DNA of 64,000 bases from Austropuccinia psidii (GCA_023105745.1 JALGQZ010000018.1:22776132-22840131); one strand, 5' to 3'. Positions 11,171 through 23,600 are shown, counted from the stretch's first letter. A program made the numbers and translations. Notes: generated by a model from the sequence alone, not told the origin.

Positions 11171-12146
11171 AACCAAGTTAAAAAAAGCTATAAAATGGAC
11201 GAAAGCTGCCATATCTTATTCCAACTTCTAATTAAAGACTGTAAAGACCCATCACTTTCATCAAAAATAGATGAAATATGGAAAAATCATATGATGAAGG
11301 AAGATCCCACCTCCTTGAGGGAATCCTCTACCATAGAACTAAACATACATGTTTTATGGCTTTAACAGATAGAACTCTGATAAACACTATACTACATGAA
11401 TGTCATGATAGTGTTTCAGCTGGACATCTCTCAGAAGATAAAACACTAGAGAGGGTAAAAACCTGCTCTTGGTGGCAAAATTGGAAGAAAGATGTTTCAT
11501 AATACTGCCAAGCCTGTGGCAGATTCCAGAAAGCAAACAGAGCCCCAGGAAAGAAATTTGTAATGATGATTAAAATACAGGAACCAAAATCCCCTTGGGA
11601 AATAGTTTACATGGATTGGGTAACAGCCTTACCTCTAGGAGGAGACAGAAGTTATAATGCATGCATAGTATTAGTCAACAGATACAGAAAAACTCCAATG
11701 TTCTTACCATGTCATAAGGAGGACACAGCTATGGACACAGCCATAATGATATGGAATAAAGTTATAAGCCCCACAGGCATATTTCAAAATATCATAAGTG
11801 TAGAGACCCAAAATTTACTTCAACATTATGGACAAACCTCCATAACCTGTTTGGAACAAAATTATCATTCTCAACTGCTTACCACCCCCAAGCTGATGGT
11901 CTAGCAGAAAAAATGATACAAAACTTAGAAGATATGATCAGGAGATTCTGTGCTTATGGACTAGAATTCAAATATTCTGATGGTTTTACCCAATATTGGT
12001 GTACAGTAATACCAGATCTTGAACTGGCATATAAGAAATCAATCCATTCTTCAACTGGTAAGACACCAGAAATGCTAGAAAGAGGTTGCAATCCAAGACT
12101 TCCTAATTATATCCTCAAAAAGGACTTAGCACCCAACAGCAAGTAG
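11171..12146 (+). pseudogene. L2 integrase (broken)
   Basis: 11278-11502 gives the zinc-binding N-domain (GILYHRTKHTC, HDSVSAGHLS), followed by YCQACGRF with the paired cysteines after an in-frame TAA. 11563-11904 opens the catalytic core: first Asp in VYMDWVTALP. At about 11800 a 1-nt change shifts the frame, so the second catalytic Asp (normally S-D-R-D-P) is lost. The Glu-bearing text D-G-L-A-E-K-M-I-Q is present near 11893 in another frame. 11913-12146 carries the core C-terminus ([18 protein letters not shown]). It would have inserted cDNA into the genome. Confidence 0.88.
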
Positions 12147-12700
12147 CTTCAGGTTATTGCTTGGAAAAACAAGACACCATTAAAACAGATGTATGCAGGA
12201 TTTTTTCAATTATGCAAAAGAAATATGGGATAAGAGTCATAAACCACCTGACTTCAAAATAGGAGACATGGTCCTAGTTTCAGCTCTAACTTTCAATAAT
12301 ATAAAAGGCCCAAAGAAATTGAAAGATTACTTTGCAGGACCATTTATGGTAAAAGCACTACATGGACCTAATGCTGTGCAACTAGAGCTCACAGGTGAAT
12401 TAATGAACAAACAACCAGCTTTCCCTGTAAGTCTGATTGAACCTTATAGCTCAAGTGACAAGGAACTATTTTCACTAAGAAATAAACCCCCATTTTAAAT
12501 ACCCCCTTTAGAAGAAGGAGAAGGAAAGAAAATTGTGAAAGTCCTTAAAGAAAGAAGGACAAGAAACAAGAAAGAAAGGGAATACCTTGTAAGGTATAGA
12601 AATCCAACTCAAGAATATAAATGGCTACTTGAGAAGGAAATAACAGATGATTATAAACTATTAAGAATGTTCAGACATGAAAGAAAGCCTAAAGAGTAGA
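12147..12700 (+). pseudogene. L2 integrase C-terminus and chromodomain
   Basis: 12193-12498 encodes the DNA-binding, SH3-like tail (FKIGDMVLVSALTFNNIKG, FAGPFMVKALHGPNAV, FPVSLIEPYSSSD). After a TAA at 12496 the frame continues with KKIVKVLKERR and a chromodomain (REYLVRYRNP, KWLLEKEITD, LLRMFRHERK). It places L2 among chromoviruses. Chromodomains in this clade are thought to bias insertion toward particular chromatin. The end of the frame, about 12700, precedes a 100-bp non-coding gap and the PPT. Confidence 0.85.
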
Positions 12701-12805
12701 AAAATCAAGCATTATTGAGCTTCAAGACTAACAAAGTCTATTTAAGAGGTAGGACAGTGGATGATACCCTAATTAACTATATGACATTTTGGTACAATCT
12801 TTTTT

Positions 12806-12817
12806 GGTGGTAAGGAA
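12806..12817 (+). promoter_or_regulatory. Polypurine tract of L2
   Basis: GGTGGTAAGGAA immediately precedes TGTGAGCC of the 3' LTR. That is the expected plus-strand primer site. Its position fixes the start of the 3' LTR. Confidence 0.75.
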
Positions 12818-14780
12818 TGTGAGCCTTTGAGATATAACCACATATCCAAAAATGTCACAAGAAAAATTCTATAATAATTATACTTATAATAATTATCTTA
12901 AAACTAGTGAAAATACCATAAATAGGTACAAAATCTGTCTTAACTCAGAATATAATGGGTAAAAGTGTGAAATAAATTACACCATTGGATTCCTCATGGT
13001 AAAATAAACATATGTCATTTTTATGGCATATCTGAAAAGTCAATAATTACTGAAGAATAAGTAATAATACCCTAAAAAAGACACAAAACCTTATTTAACT
13101 CAGAAACCAATGAAACAACATGTGAAATAAATTGTAACATTGGAATCTGCATAAACCTCCACACGTAAAGAAACTATATAGCTATTCTTTAAAGTCAATA
13201 CTTAAGGAATTAAGCTGAATATATGCACTTTTTTTGGTCAATGCATATATTCATGGTTTTTAGCTAATATCTCTTGAAGTATACAAGACAGAGAGTTAAA
13301 CCAAAAAGAAAGTCACCATGTAATTACTGTAAGAACTCAGATATGAACTTTATTTTCTAAGTTAAAAACAAGGTTAAAACTTGTAATGGTTTATTGAACA
13401 AAATCACTGGAGCTGTTGACCACTTTATTGTGAAAGTGGTCTAAACTTAAAAAGAAAAGGACAGTCAGATTCTAATAGCTCATACATGAAGAATGATGTA
13501 ATTTTTATTGTAATATTCAAGGTATAAACCCTTGAAATCAAGGTTTGAAGTTTAAAATATTGAATTTCGACAGAAAAGATGAGTTACTAGAAAAATCATC
13601 AAAAATAGAGTTTTGATTATTTAATGAAATTCTCTTGGAAGCTTGATAACGGCATTCCAAGCTGTTTCAATTCACTCTTAGAATAGCTGTAGCATGTATG
13701 AATTAAAAGTTATTAATGATCAAAGTTTAAGCTTAAAATTGATCACTTATGATCACTCACTGTAATCTTATTTTAAGTTTAACAATAATATAAGTGATAA
13801 AACTGGTGAATACTATTATATTATGATTAATACTAATAGAAGGCACAAATTTTAGGTCTTTGCCAAGCCTATGATGTCATCAAACTTAGAGTTATAGTGA
13901 AAACTCTAAATATTGGGGTAATAATGAGATAAGATGGTTTGATCATGACATAATCATCACTAAACCTTAAAATACTGATCATTGACAGTGAATACCATCA
14001 GTACACATCTATTAGAAGCATACTGGACTCTATAAGGGAGGTATTTACTATAGATAGAGCTCTTTTTACTCTGTTTTCCCCTCAGACGCATCAAAACAAT
14101 TAAACAATTAAATCCAAAGGTAAAAGCTTTTAATCTTTATATATAAATCTCTTATATTTTCACATACCAAACATTATCTTTATTATAATCATCATCTTTG
14201 ATGTGATTACTCCAATTTTTCTCTTGTTTTGTTATAATTCTCTTAAAAATTTCATTTCCACATAAAAGCAAGAAAATTTGTAATTTCTCTTATTTTTATT
14301 TGGAAATAAAACTTAAATAAGTTGTATTTACATTATTTGGAATGAATTCATTCAAAATTATTATATTAAGCGTCAAAAGTAGGTTATTTTCTCTTATTAT
14401 AATAATTTCTCTTTGTTATCACTATCAATAACTCTTTAATTAATATAAATAGTATGTATATTAATATATAACTTTCATATTAGTAATATTATTGTTATTG
14501 ATGGGTTTTTATTAATGAAAAACAATTTTTTACGCCTTTATTTTTGTTGGTAACAATAATAAAGTGTCTTTAAATATATTAATTATCATATATTAATATA
14601 TATATTTATTATATTATTATCATTATTTCATAATGCAATTATTTTTTACACCATAATTATGATAATTCTTTATTATTATAATTATCTTTTATCTGATTTG
14701 TTTTATTCAGAAGGACATTCATAGTATAATAAGTAAAATATTAGTAATTTTTACTTATTGTTTCATAGTCAAACCTCACA
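12818..14780 (+). repeat. 3' LTR of L2
   Basis: 1963-bp LTR from TGTGAGCC to CCTCACA. It is collinear with 4330-6276 with scattered substitutions and small indels. Right flank ATTTG (14781-14785) is the target duplication. The differences in the first 90 bp are mostly transitions of the C-to-T / G-to-A type. Confidence 0.94.
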
Positions 14781-15400
14781 ATTTGAAATGACTGTTGACA
14801 GAGTCAAAGCCTTTGGATCTTTAAGAAAAGCCTTGACCACTGTTTCACTCTTACTGATGCCAAACTTTAAGCTGCCCTTTGAGGTTTATATTTCTGCATC
14901 AGGGGATGGGCTAGGTGCTGCACTTTATCGGGTCCAGATTATAAATGATAAACCTGTTGAAGGACCCATATGTTTCATATCCAGGCAAATAAAGCCAACT
15001 GAAGCTAGATATGGGGTAAGTAAGATGGAGTGTTTATGCCTTGTCTGGGCCTTAGAAAAACTCAATTAATTCCTGGAAGGATGTGGTTTTGAAGTGATAA
15101 CTGATTGTACCACTGTTAAATCACTTTTAAACATGAAAACACCTAACAGGCATATGCTGAGATGGCAAATAGCCATACAGGAGTATAGAGGTAATATGAC
15201 TATTGTTCACAAAGATGGGAATATTCATTAAAATGAAGATGGACTGAGAATATTTACATTACAAAATAATATTGAAAATACTGCTTATGTGCCAGAAGAA
15301 GCTTCCCCACAGATTGAAATAGAAGGAATAAGTGCTACAGATTTGAACACAATATTCTTTGAAGTAAGAAGCAGTCATACTCAAGATACAAATTGTAGCA
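14781..15400 (+). pseudogene. RNase H of L1
   Basis: 14781-15069 encodes [34 protein letters not shown] and [19 protein letters not shown]. The first acidic residue of the domain (Asp in L3 Y-I-D-A-S) is Ser here, while the Glu of M-E-C is kept. After a TAA at 15067 the text goes on ([28 protein letters not shown]) with further stops near 15230. It is collinear with L3 53719-53100. Confidence 0.85.
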
Positions 15401-16926
15401 TCCTATGCCAATTACTTACCAAATAGTGTAAAGACAGCTCTTTGATACATGCTGTAGATGAAGTACGGAAAAAATAATATGATGAAGGAAGATTTCACTT
15501 ACTGGATGGTAAAATCTACCACAGAACTAAGCACACATGTGTAATGACAGTTGTGGACAGGTCCATAGTCAATCTTGTAATGAAAAAAATGCCATGATAG
15601 CCCCTTCTAAGGACATCTGTCTGAGGAAAGAACAAGAGCAAAGATAAAGACCTGTATATGGTGGCCAATGTGGAAGGAAGATGTTTCAGAGTATTGAAAA
15701 ACCTGTGACAGATTTCAAAAGGAAAATAAATCCACTGGCAAAAGACTTGAAAACATTTTCAAAATCCAAGAACCAGGAAGACTGTGGTAAATTTTTCATA
15801 TGGATTGGGTAACTGGCCTACCACCAGGGGGTGATAGAAGTTATAATGCATTCCCAGTGATTTTTTACAGATTTAGTAAAAATAAAATCTTTCTACAATG
15901 TCACAAGGATGATACAGCCATGGATACAGCTCTTCTAATATGGAATAAAGTAATATCATGGACTGGCATATTCACAAATATCATTAGTGACAGAGATCCC
16001 AAATGAACACCAGCACTATGGACAAAACTTCACCAATTACTTGGAACAAAGTTGTCCTTTTCTACAGCCTACCACCCAAAAACTGATGGTCTGGCTGAAA
16101 GAATGATCCAAACCTTGGAAGATATGGTGAGAATATTTTGTGCACATGGCCTTGAGCTTAAAGATTGTGATGGGTTCACCCATGATTGTTGTACTATTTT
16201 ACCAGCACTGGAATTGGCATATAAAACATCCATTCATGCCAGTACCAATCAAACACCTGCTATTCTATAGAAGGTATGGAATCACAAATTACCCCAAGAT
16301 TGATTAGGAAAAGATTTTGTGGAAATACATCCCACAGCTTGTAGCTTCAAAGGAATGCTAGACAAAGTCAGAAAGCATGCAGTAAGGTGCATGGAGGACT
16401 CATTTGCATATGCCAAAGACAAGTGGAAAAGATCACATGTCACTCCAGATTTCAGAGTGGGAGATTTAGTACTTGCATCTACTACTACCTTCAATAACAT
16501 CAAAGGATGTAAAAAGCTCAAAGACTCCTTTGCAGGAACTTTTGTTATTAAGGCCCTCCGTGGATAAAATGCAATTGAAGTAGAATTATCTGAGGAACTT
16601 AGCAATAAGCATCCTAAATTTCCAATGAGCTTGATAAAACCATATAAATCTAGTTATGCTGAAAATTTTCCTTTGCAAAATAAGGTTCCCCAGCATATAC
16701 CTCCTATTGAATTATCTGGCACTAGGGAAATAACCAAAGTTCCTAAAGAAAGGAATTTAAGAACCAAAAAAGTAAGGGAATACCTTGTCAGGTACAGTGA
16801 CCCAGGTTGTGAAGATGAATGGTTAGCATAAAAGGACATAACTTATGCTACAAAACTTTTTCAAAAGTTCAGACACACTAGAAATAGCAATATTAAAAAG
16901 CAATATTCTCTTTTAGGGGGTGGGAA
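15401..16926 (+). pseudogene. Integrase and chromodomain of L1
   Basis: Zinc-binding region at 15480-15720 (KIYHRTKHTCVM with frame breaks). Catalytic core at 15800-16006 (DWVTGLPPGGDRSYNA, SDRDPK), interrupted by a TGA, then 16052-16270 (STAYHPKTDGLAERMIQ), so all three acidic positions D, D, E survive but in disrupted frames. DNA-binding tail at 16319-16567 (FRVGDLVLASTTTFNNIKG). Chromodomain at 16625-16870 (REYLVRYSDPGCEDEWLA). A purine tract, AGGGGGTGGGAA (16915-16926), precedes the LTR. Confidence 0.87.
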
Positions 16927-18421
16927 TGTGAGCTCTAGAGGTATTTTCACCTACCCAAAAGACCACAAATAATAAAACAAGATACAATTATAATTAATAT
17001 AAATTTATATATACTATCAACAAAAAAATTAAATATAAATATAAATTTATACACAAAAATGAAAACTGAATTATAATTTAACAATAAAATTATATTGAAA
17101 TTTAAAATTGTGAAAACACATTTTTACTTGAAAAAATTAAGTAAAAATGAATTTTGAACAAAATTACTGAAATTAAAACATTTTTTGCGGAAATTTGAAT
17201 AAAAATTATTATAGCTTTTTATCCAATAAATCAACATAAGAGAATTGGTTCACCATTCAATTCCTCAAAAAAATCAGGTGGGGTCATCTCTGGGGGAAAT
17301 TTCTGTAACTCAACTTTAAATAAGCTTAAATTAAGTTTTTAGTATTTTCTGTATAAAAATTGAAGATCCTCAAAACATTAATTTAATTCAAACCACATAT
17401 GGTGTTAACCATCAATTTTTGTGTTAAAATTGAGGTGTGGTGTGTAGCTTAGAAGTAATGAGGAATTGAAGTATTTTCAATCAAAATGTCAAAATGTGCA
17501 TGTGTATTACATAAGTGAACTGTAATTTACATATGAGGTATCAATTATTACAGTTGTGTACTGTAAAACCTCAATTGAATTGCATGTGTAAATTACAAGT
17601 ATATTATATGATGAGGAATTAAAGAAGAAATTAATTGGCAAGATTAATTTTGGAGGGGGAAAAGGAACCCTGGCTTCAAGGGAGCCAGACCCCCAAATTT
17701 CTTGCTGACAGGTGGGATATGTCAAACTTCATGCAAACGTTCATCACCTTTGGCCTGGAATTAAGTCACAGGGTCTGTTACTCAATTGATGATGAGGGTT
17801 TGATACCAGCCAGGGCAGTTTTAACTGTTGCCAAGAGGGTAAAACTACCCTTAAGATATGAACATCATAGTAAAAAAATCTTTTAGCTAGTTTTGACGTC
17901 TCTTACACACATTCTGATGTGTTTTGAAGGCTTAGAACCAGGTATTACTATAGCAATGGCTGATTTGAGGGTCCAAAATGGCTAAAACCAGCCTCATTTT
18001 GGTCTAAACCAGGGTTCAATGATCCCATAATTGGCTTTTCTGTTGTCAGAGTGTTTTCCATGACTGACAAGAGCAAATTTCAGATTTGGAGTAAGAGAAT
18101 CTATAGCTATAAAAGAATGTCTTCTTTGCCCCACTTTTCTCTTCATGTTGGAATCTTTTCCTTTGATAATTAGTTTAAACACTGTTTAACCAATCAATAA
18201 AAGATTCCAACCATCCTTATCAAATCACTCTTAACCCTTTAGCCACGTGAAAGAATTATTATGATCATTGTTTGTAACTCTTATAATCATTTTTACCCTT
18301 GAACCCCCCCATAAGTGAATAAAAGAATCTTTCATCAATGTTAGCTTTGTCACTTTGTTTCCAAATTCACTCTGGTCACTTTTGTGTGTGTTTTCTCTTT
18401 AATAATCTTCTTGAAGTTCTT
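16927..18421 (+). repeat. 3' LTR of L1 (truncated at its 3' end)
   Basis: Starts TGTGAGCTCTAGAGG right after the purine tract. It is collinear with the L3 LTRs (read on the minus strand), including the segments TGATGATGAGG, GCCAAGAGGGTAAAACTACCC and CTTTTCTCTTCATG. An L3 LTR is about 1810 bp. Here homology ends near 18421, about 1495 bp in, and the sequence flips into an inverted LTR copy. A 62-codon minus-strand frame at 17994-18182 lies wholly inside the LTR and is not a gene. Confidence 0.87.
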
Positions 18422-19061
18422 ACAGTACACAACTATAATAATTGATACCTCATATGTAAATTACAGTTCACTTATGTAATACACACACACATTTTGACAT
18501 TTCAATTGAAAATACTTGAATTTCTCATAACTTCTAAACTACAAAAGACACCTCAATTTTAACACAAAAATTGATGGTTAACACCATATGTAGTGTGAAT
18601 GAAATTAATTTTTTGAGGATTTTCAACTTTTATACAGAAAATACTAAAAACTTAATTCAAGCTTATTCAGAGTTGAGTTACAGAAATTCCACCCAGAGGT
18701 GACCACACCTGATTTTTTTGAGGAATTCAATGGTGAACCAATTCTCTTATGTTGATTTATTGGATAAAAAGCTATAATAATTTTTATTCAAATTTTCCCA
18801 AAAAATGTTTTAATTTCAGTAATTTTGTTCAAAATTCATTTTTACTTAATTTTTTCAAGTAAAAATGTGTTTTCACAATTTTAAATTTCAATATAATTTT
18901 ATTGTTAAATTCTAATTAAATTTTCATTTTTGTGTATAAATTTATATTTATATTTGAATTTTTTGTTTTGATATTATACATAAATCTGTTTTATTTATAA
19001 TTGTATATTGGTATCTTATTTGTGGTCTTTTGGGTTTCTGAAAATACCTTTAAGGCTCACA
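18422..19061 (-). repeat. Partial 3' LTR of L4
   Basis: Read on the minus strand this starts TGTGAGCC at 19061 and matches the first third of the L1 and L3 LTRs, then breaks off at about 18422 against the truncated L1 LTR. A purine-rich tract on the minus strand (complement of TTCCCTCTCCCT, 19062-19073) confirms that it is a 3' LTR. Confidence 0.86.
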
Positions 19062-19085
19062 TTCCCTCTCCCTAAAAAAGGGATA

Positions 19086-19430
19086 TTACTTTGTAATATT
19101 GTTATTTCTAGTGTGTCTGAGTCTTCTGAGAAGCTTATCAGCCTCAGGTATGTCCTTTTCTGCTAACCATTCATCTTCACAAGTTGGGTCACTGCACCTA
19201 ACAAGGTATTTGCTTACTTTCTTTGTTTGTAAATTTCTTTCTTTGAGAAATTTGGTGTTTTCATTAGCTCCAGAAGAATCAACAGGAGGTATATTTTGGG
19301 GAAATTTATTTCTCAAAGAAAACTTCTCAGCATCACTAGATTTATATGGCTTTACCAAGCTTACTGGAAATGTAGGATGCTTGTTGCTAAGTCCCTCGGA
19401 CAATTCTACTTCAAATGAATTTTAACCATG
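19086..19430 (-). pseudogene. Chromodomain of L4
   Basis: Open frame 19403-19086: SNKHPTFPVSLVKPYKSSD, a linker, then KYLVRCSDPTCEDEWLAEK and LLRRLRHTRNNN. It matches the L3 chromodomain (48277-48500) residue for residue over most of its length. A stop just upstream separates it from the integrase tail. It is the terminal domain of pol, expected to touch histone marks or other chromatin. Confidence 0.85.
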
Positions 19431-20684
19431 GAGGGCTTTAATAAGAAAAGGTCCTGCAAAGGAGTATTTGAGAGTTTTACATCCCTTTGATGTTATTGAA
19501 GTTAGTGGTGGATACAAGTAGTAAATTTTCCACTTTGAAATCTTGACTAGCATGTGATTTGTCCCATTTGTCTTTGGCATATGCAAATGAGTCCTCCATG
19601 GTCCTTATTTCATGCTTTCTATCTTCTTCCAGCATTCCTTTGAAGCTACCAGCTGTGGGATGTATTTCAACCAAATACTTCCTCAATAAATTTTGGGGTA
19701 ATTTGGGATTCCATCCCTTTTCTAGAATAGCAGGTGTTTGATTGGTACTGGCATGAATGGATGTTTTGTATGCCAATTCCAGCGCTGGTAAGAGAGTACA
19801 CCAATGATGGGTGAACCCATCACAATCTTTAAATTCAAAACCATATGCACAAATTCTTCTCACCATATCTTCCAAGGTTTGGATCATTCTTTCAGCCAGT
19901 CCATCAGTTTGTGGGTGGTAGGCTGTAAAGAAGGACAAATATGTTCCAAATAATTGGTGAGCAGTTGTCTATAGTGCTGAGGTGAATTTGGGATATCTTT
20001 CACTAATTATGTTTGTGAATATTCTAGTCAATTATACTACTCTATTCCATATTAGAAGAGCTGTATCCATGGCTGTATCATCCTTATGATATGGTAGAAA
20101 GATGGGAGTCTTACTAAATATGTCAACAGTCACTAGGCATGCATTATAGCTTCTATCACCCCCTGGTGGTAGGCCAGTTAACCAATCCATATGGACAATT
20201 TCCCAAGGTTTGCAGGGTTCTTGTATTTTGATCATATTTCCAAGTCTTTTGCCAGTGGATTTATTAGCGTTTTGACATCTGTCACAGGTTTTTCAATACT
20301 CTGCAACATCCCTCTGCCAACTTGACCACCATATACAAGTATTGATCTTTTCCGTTGTGCTTTCCTCAGACAGATGTCATGGGATTCTTTTAGTACAAGC
20401 TTTATTAAGGACCTGTCCACAACTTTCATTACACATGTATTCTTAGTTCTGTGGTAAATTATACCATCTAGTAAGTGAAATCTTCCTTCATCATATGATT
20501 TCTTCCATATTTAATCTAAAGAATTTATTAAAGAGTTGTCTTTGCAGTCTTTAGTAAGCAATTGGAATAGGATGCTACAATTTGTATCTTGAGTATAGCT
20601 GTTTCTTACTTCCACAAAGAATTCTGTGTTAAGATCTGTAACACTGATCCCTTCTATTGGGATCTGTGGAGAAGCTTCTTCTGG
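19431..20684 (-). pseudogene. Integrase of L4 (broken)
   Basis: From high to low coordinate: linker text [11 protein letters not shown] near 20629-20684; zinc-binding N-domain at 20232-20500 with frame changes (LVLKESHDICLRKAQ); first catalytic Asp at 20235-20032 (VHMDWLTGLPPGGDRSYNA). The second-Asp motif near 20000 reads S-E-R-Y-P-K instead of S-D-R-D-P-K. The Glu is retained in the open frame 19938-19477 (TAYHPQTDGLAERMIQ), which continues into the tail (FKVENLLLVSTTNFNNIKG). Dead copy of the DNA-joining enzyme. Confidence 0.87.
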
Positions 20685-23600
20685 GTGGAATTGAAAATCC
20701 CATTAATTTAATCAGTGGAATTGAAAATTCCATTAATTTAATCAGTGGAATTGAAAATTCCATTAATTGAATTAGTAGAATTGAAAATTCCATTAATGGA
20801 ATTAGTGGAATTGAAAATTCCATTAATGGAATTAGTGGAATTGAAAATTCCATTAATGGAATTAGTGGAATTGAAAATTCCATTAATGGAATTAGTGGAA
20901 TTGAAAATTCCATTAATGGAATTAGTGGAATTGAAAATTCCATTAATGGAATTAGTGGAATTGAAAATTCCATTAATGGAATTAGTGGAATTGAAAATTC
21001 CATTAATGGAATTAGTGGAATTGAAAATTCCATTAATGGAATTAGTGGAATTGAAAATTCCATTAATGGAATTAGTGGAATTGAAAATTCCATTAATGGA
21101 ATTAGTGGAATTGAAAATTCCATTAATGGAATTAGTGGAATTGAAAATTCCATTAATGGAATTAGTGGAATTGAAAATTCCATTAATGGAATTAGTGGAA
21201 TTGAAAATTCCATTAATGGAATTAGTGGAATTGAAAATTCCATTAATGGAATTAGTGGAATTGAAAATTCCATTAATGGAATTAGTGGAATTGAAAATTC
21301 CATTAATGGAATTAGTGGAATTGAAAATTCCATTAATGGAATTAGTGGAATTGAAAATTCCATTAATGGAATTAGTGGAATTGAAAATTCCATTAATGGA
21401 ATTAGTGGAATTGAAAATTCCATTAATGGAATTAGTGGAATTGAAAATTCCATTAATGGAATTAGTGGAATTGAAAATTCCATTAATGGAATTAGTGGAA
21501 TTGAAAATTCCATTAATGGAATTAGTGGAATTGAAAATTCCATTAATGGAATTAGTGGAATTGAAAATTCCATTAATGGAATTAGTGGAATTGAAAATTC
21601 CATTAATGGAATTAGTGGAATTGAAAATTCCATTAATGGAATTAGTGGAATTGAAAATTCCATTAATGGAATTAGTGGAATTGAAAATTCCATTAATGGA
21701 ATTAGTGGAATTGAAAATTCCATTAATGGAATTAGTGGAATTGAAAATTCCATTAATGGAATTAGTGGAATTGAAAATTCCATTAATGGAATTAGTGGAA
21801 TTGAAAATTCCATTAATGGAATTAGTGGAATTGAAAATTCCATTAATGGAATTAGTGGAATTGAAAATTCCATTAATGGAATTAGTGGAATTGAAAATTC
21901 CATTAATGGAATTAGTGGAATTGAAAATTCCATTAATGGAATTAGTGGAATTGAAAATTCCATTAATGGAATTAGTGGAATTGAAAATTCCATTAATGGA
22001 ATTAGTGGAATTGAAAATTCCATTAATGGAATTAGTGGAATTGAAAATTCCATTAATGGAATTAGTGGAATTGAAAATTCCATTAATGGAATTAGTGGAA
22101 TTGAAAATTCCATTAATGGAATTAGTGGAATTGAAAATTCCATTAATGTAATTAGTGGAATTAAAAATTCCATTAATGTAATTAGTGGAATTGAAAATTC
22201 CATTAATTTAATTAGTGGAATTGAAAATTCCATTAATGAAATTAGTGGAATTGAAAATTCCATTAATGTAATTAGTGGAATTGAAAATTCCATTAATGAA
22301 ATTAGTGGAATTGAAAATTCCATTAATGAAATTAGTGGAATTGAAAATTCCATTAATGAAATTAGTGGAATTGAAAATTCCATTAATGAAATTAGTGGAA
22401 TTGAAAATTCCATTAATGAAATTAGTGGAATTGAAAATTCCATTAATGAAATTAGTGGAATTGAAAATTCCATTAATGAAATTAGTGGAATTGAAAATTC
22501 CATTAATGAAATTAGTGGAATTGAAAATTCCATTAATGAAATTAGTGGAATTGAAAATTCCATTAATGAAATTAGTGGAATTGAAAATTCCATTAATGAA
22601 ATTAGTGGAATTGAAAATTCCATTAATGAAATTAGTGGAATTGAAAATTCCATTAATGAAATTAGTGGAATTGAAAATTCCATTAATGAAATTAGTGGAA
22701 CTGAAAATTCCATTAATGAAATTAGTGGAATTGAAAATTCCATTAATGAAATTAGTGGAATTGAAAATTCCATTAATGAAATTAGTGGAATTGAAAATTC
22801 CATTAATGAAATTAGTGGAATTGAAAATTCCATTAATGAAATTAGTGGAATTGAAAATTCCATTAATGAAATTAGTGGAATTGAAAATTCCATTAATGAA
22901 ATTAGTGGAATTGAAAATTCCATTAATGAAATTAGTGGAATTGAAAATTCCATTAATGAAATTAGTGGAATTGAAAATTCCATTAATGAAATTAGTGGAA
23001 TTGAAAATTCCATTGATGAAATTAGTGGAATTGAAAATTCCATTAATGAAATTAGTGGAATTGAAAATTCCATTAATGTAATTAGTGGAATTAAAAATTC
23101 CATTAATGTAATTAGTGGAATTGAAAATTCCATTAATGTAATTAGTGGAATTGAAAATTCCATTAATGTAATTAGTGGAATTGAAAATTCCATTAATGTA
23201 ATTAGTGGAATTAAAAATTCCATTAATGTAATTAGTGGAATTGAAAATTCCATTAATGTAATTAGTGGAATTGAAAATTCCATTAATGTAATTAGTGGAA
23301 TTGAAAATTCCATTAATGTAATTAGTGGGATTGAAAATTCCATTAATGTAATTAGTGGGATTGAAAATTCCATTAATGAAATTAGTGGAATTGAAAATTC
23401 CATTAATGAAATTAGTGGAATTGAAAATTCCATTAATGAAATTAGTGGAGTTGAAAATTCCATTAATGAAATTAGTGGAATTGAAAATTCCATTAATGAA
23501 ATTAGTGGAATTGAAAATTCCATTAATGAAATTAGTGGAATTGAAAATTCCATTAATGAAATTAGTGGAATTGAAAATTCCATTAATGAAATTAGTGGAA

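Larger units (their letters stand above)
4330..14780 (+). mobile_element. Ty3/gypsy element L2, two LTRs, nested in L1
   Basis: A 10451-bp insertion with a 5' LTR at 4330-6276 and a 3' LTR at 12818-14780, both starting TGTGAGCC and ending ACA. The target duplication ATTTG lies at 4325-4329 and 14781-14785. The internal region carries a primer-binding region, a leader exon with intron, gag, protease, reverse transcriptase, RNase H, integrase, chromodomain and a purine-rich tract before the 3' LTR. All coding parts are on the plus strand. Stops and frameshifts occur in every domain, so it is a full-length but dead copy. The two LTRs differ at several bases in their first 90 bp, indicating an old insertion. 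Confidence 0.95.
14781..16926 (+). mobile_element. Ty3/gypsy element L1, 3' part (internal)
   Basis: Continuation of L1 after the L2 insertion. It begins in the linker between reverse transcriptase and RNase H ([11 protein letters not shown]) exactly where 4329 stopped, and runs through RNase H, integrase, chromodomain and a polypurine tract to the 3' LTR at 16927. Confidence 0.93.
16927..19061. repeat. Large inverted repeat from two LTR starts
   Basis: Bases 16927-17570 and 18422-19061 are inverted copies of the same LTR segment, with the outer ends TGTGAG and CTCACA. About 850 bp of further LTR sequence lies between the arms. At the inner edge of the right arm the sequence ACAGTACACAACTATAATAA is the reverse complement of left-arm text near 17553-17570. 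Two 3' LTRs, of L1 and L4, are therefore fused tail-to-tail. Confidence 0.85.
18422..20684 (-). mobile_element. Ty3/gypsy element L4, 3' half only
   Basis: Minus-strand relative of L3. From right to left it keeps the end of the RNase H/integrase linker, integrase, chromodomain, polypurine tract (19062-19073) and the first 640 bp of a 3' LTR (19061 down to 18422). Its gag, protease and RT are absent. At 20684 pol text stops and the 30-bp minisatellite begins. The other side of the array does not resume the element. Confidence 0.88.
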
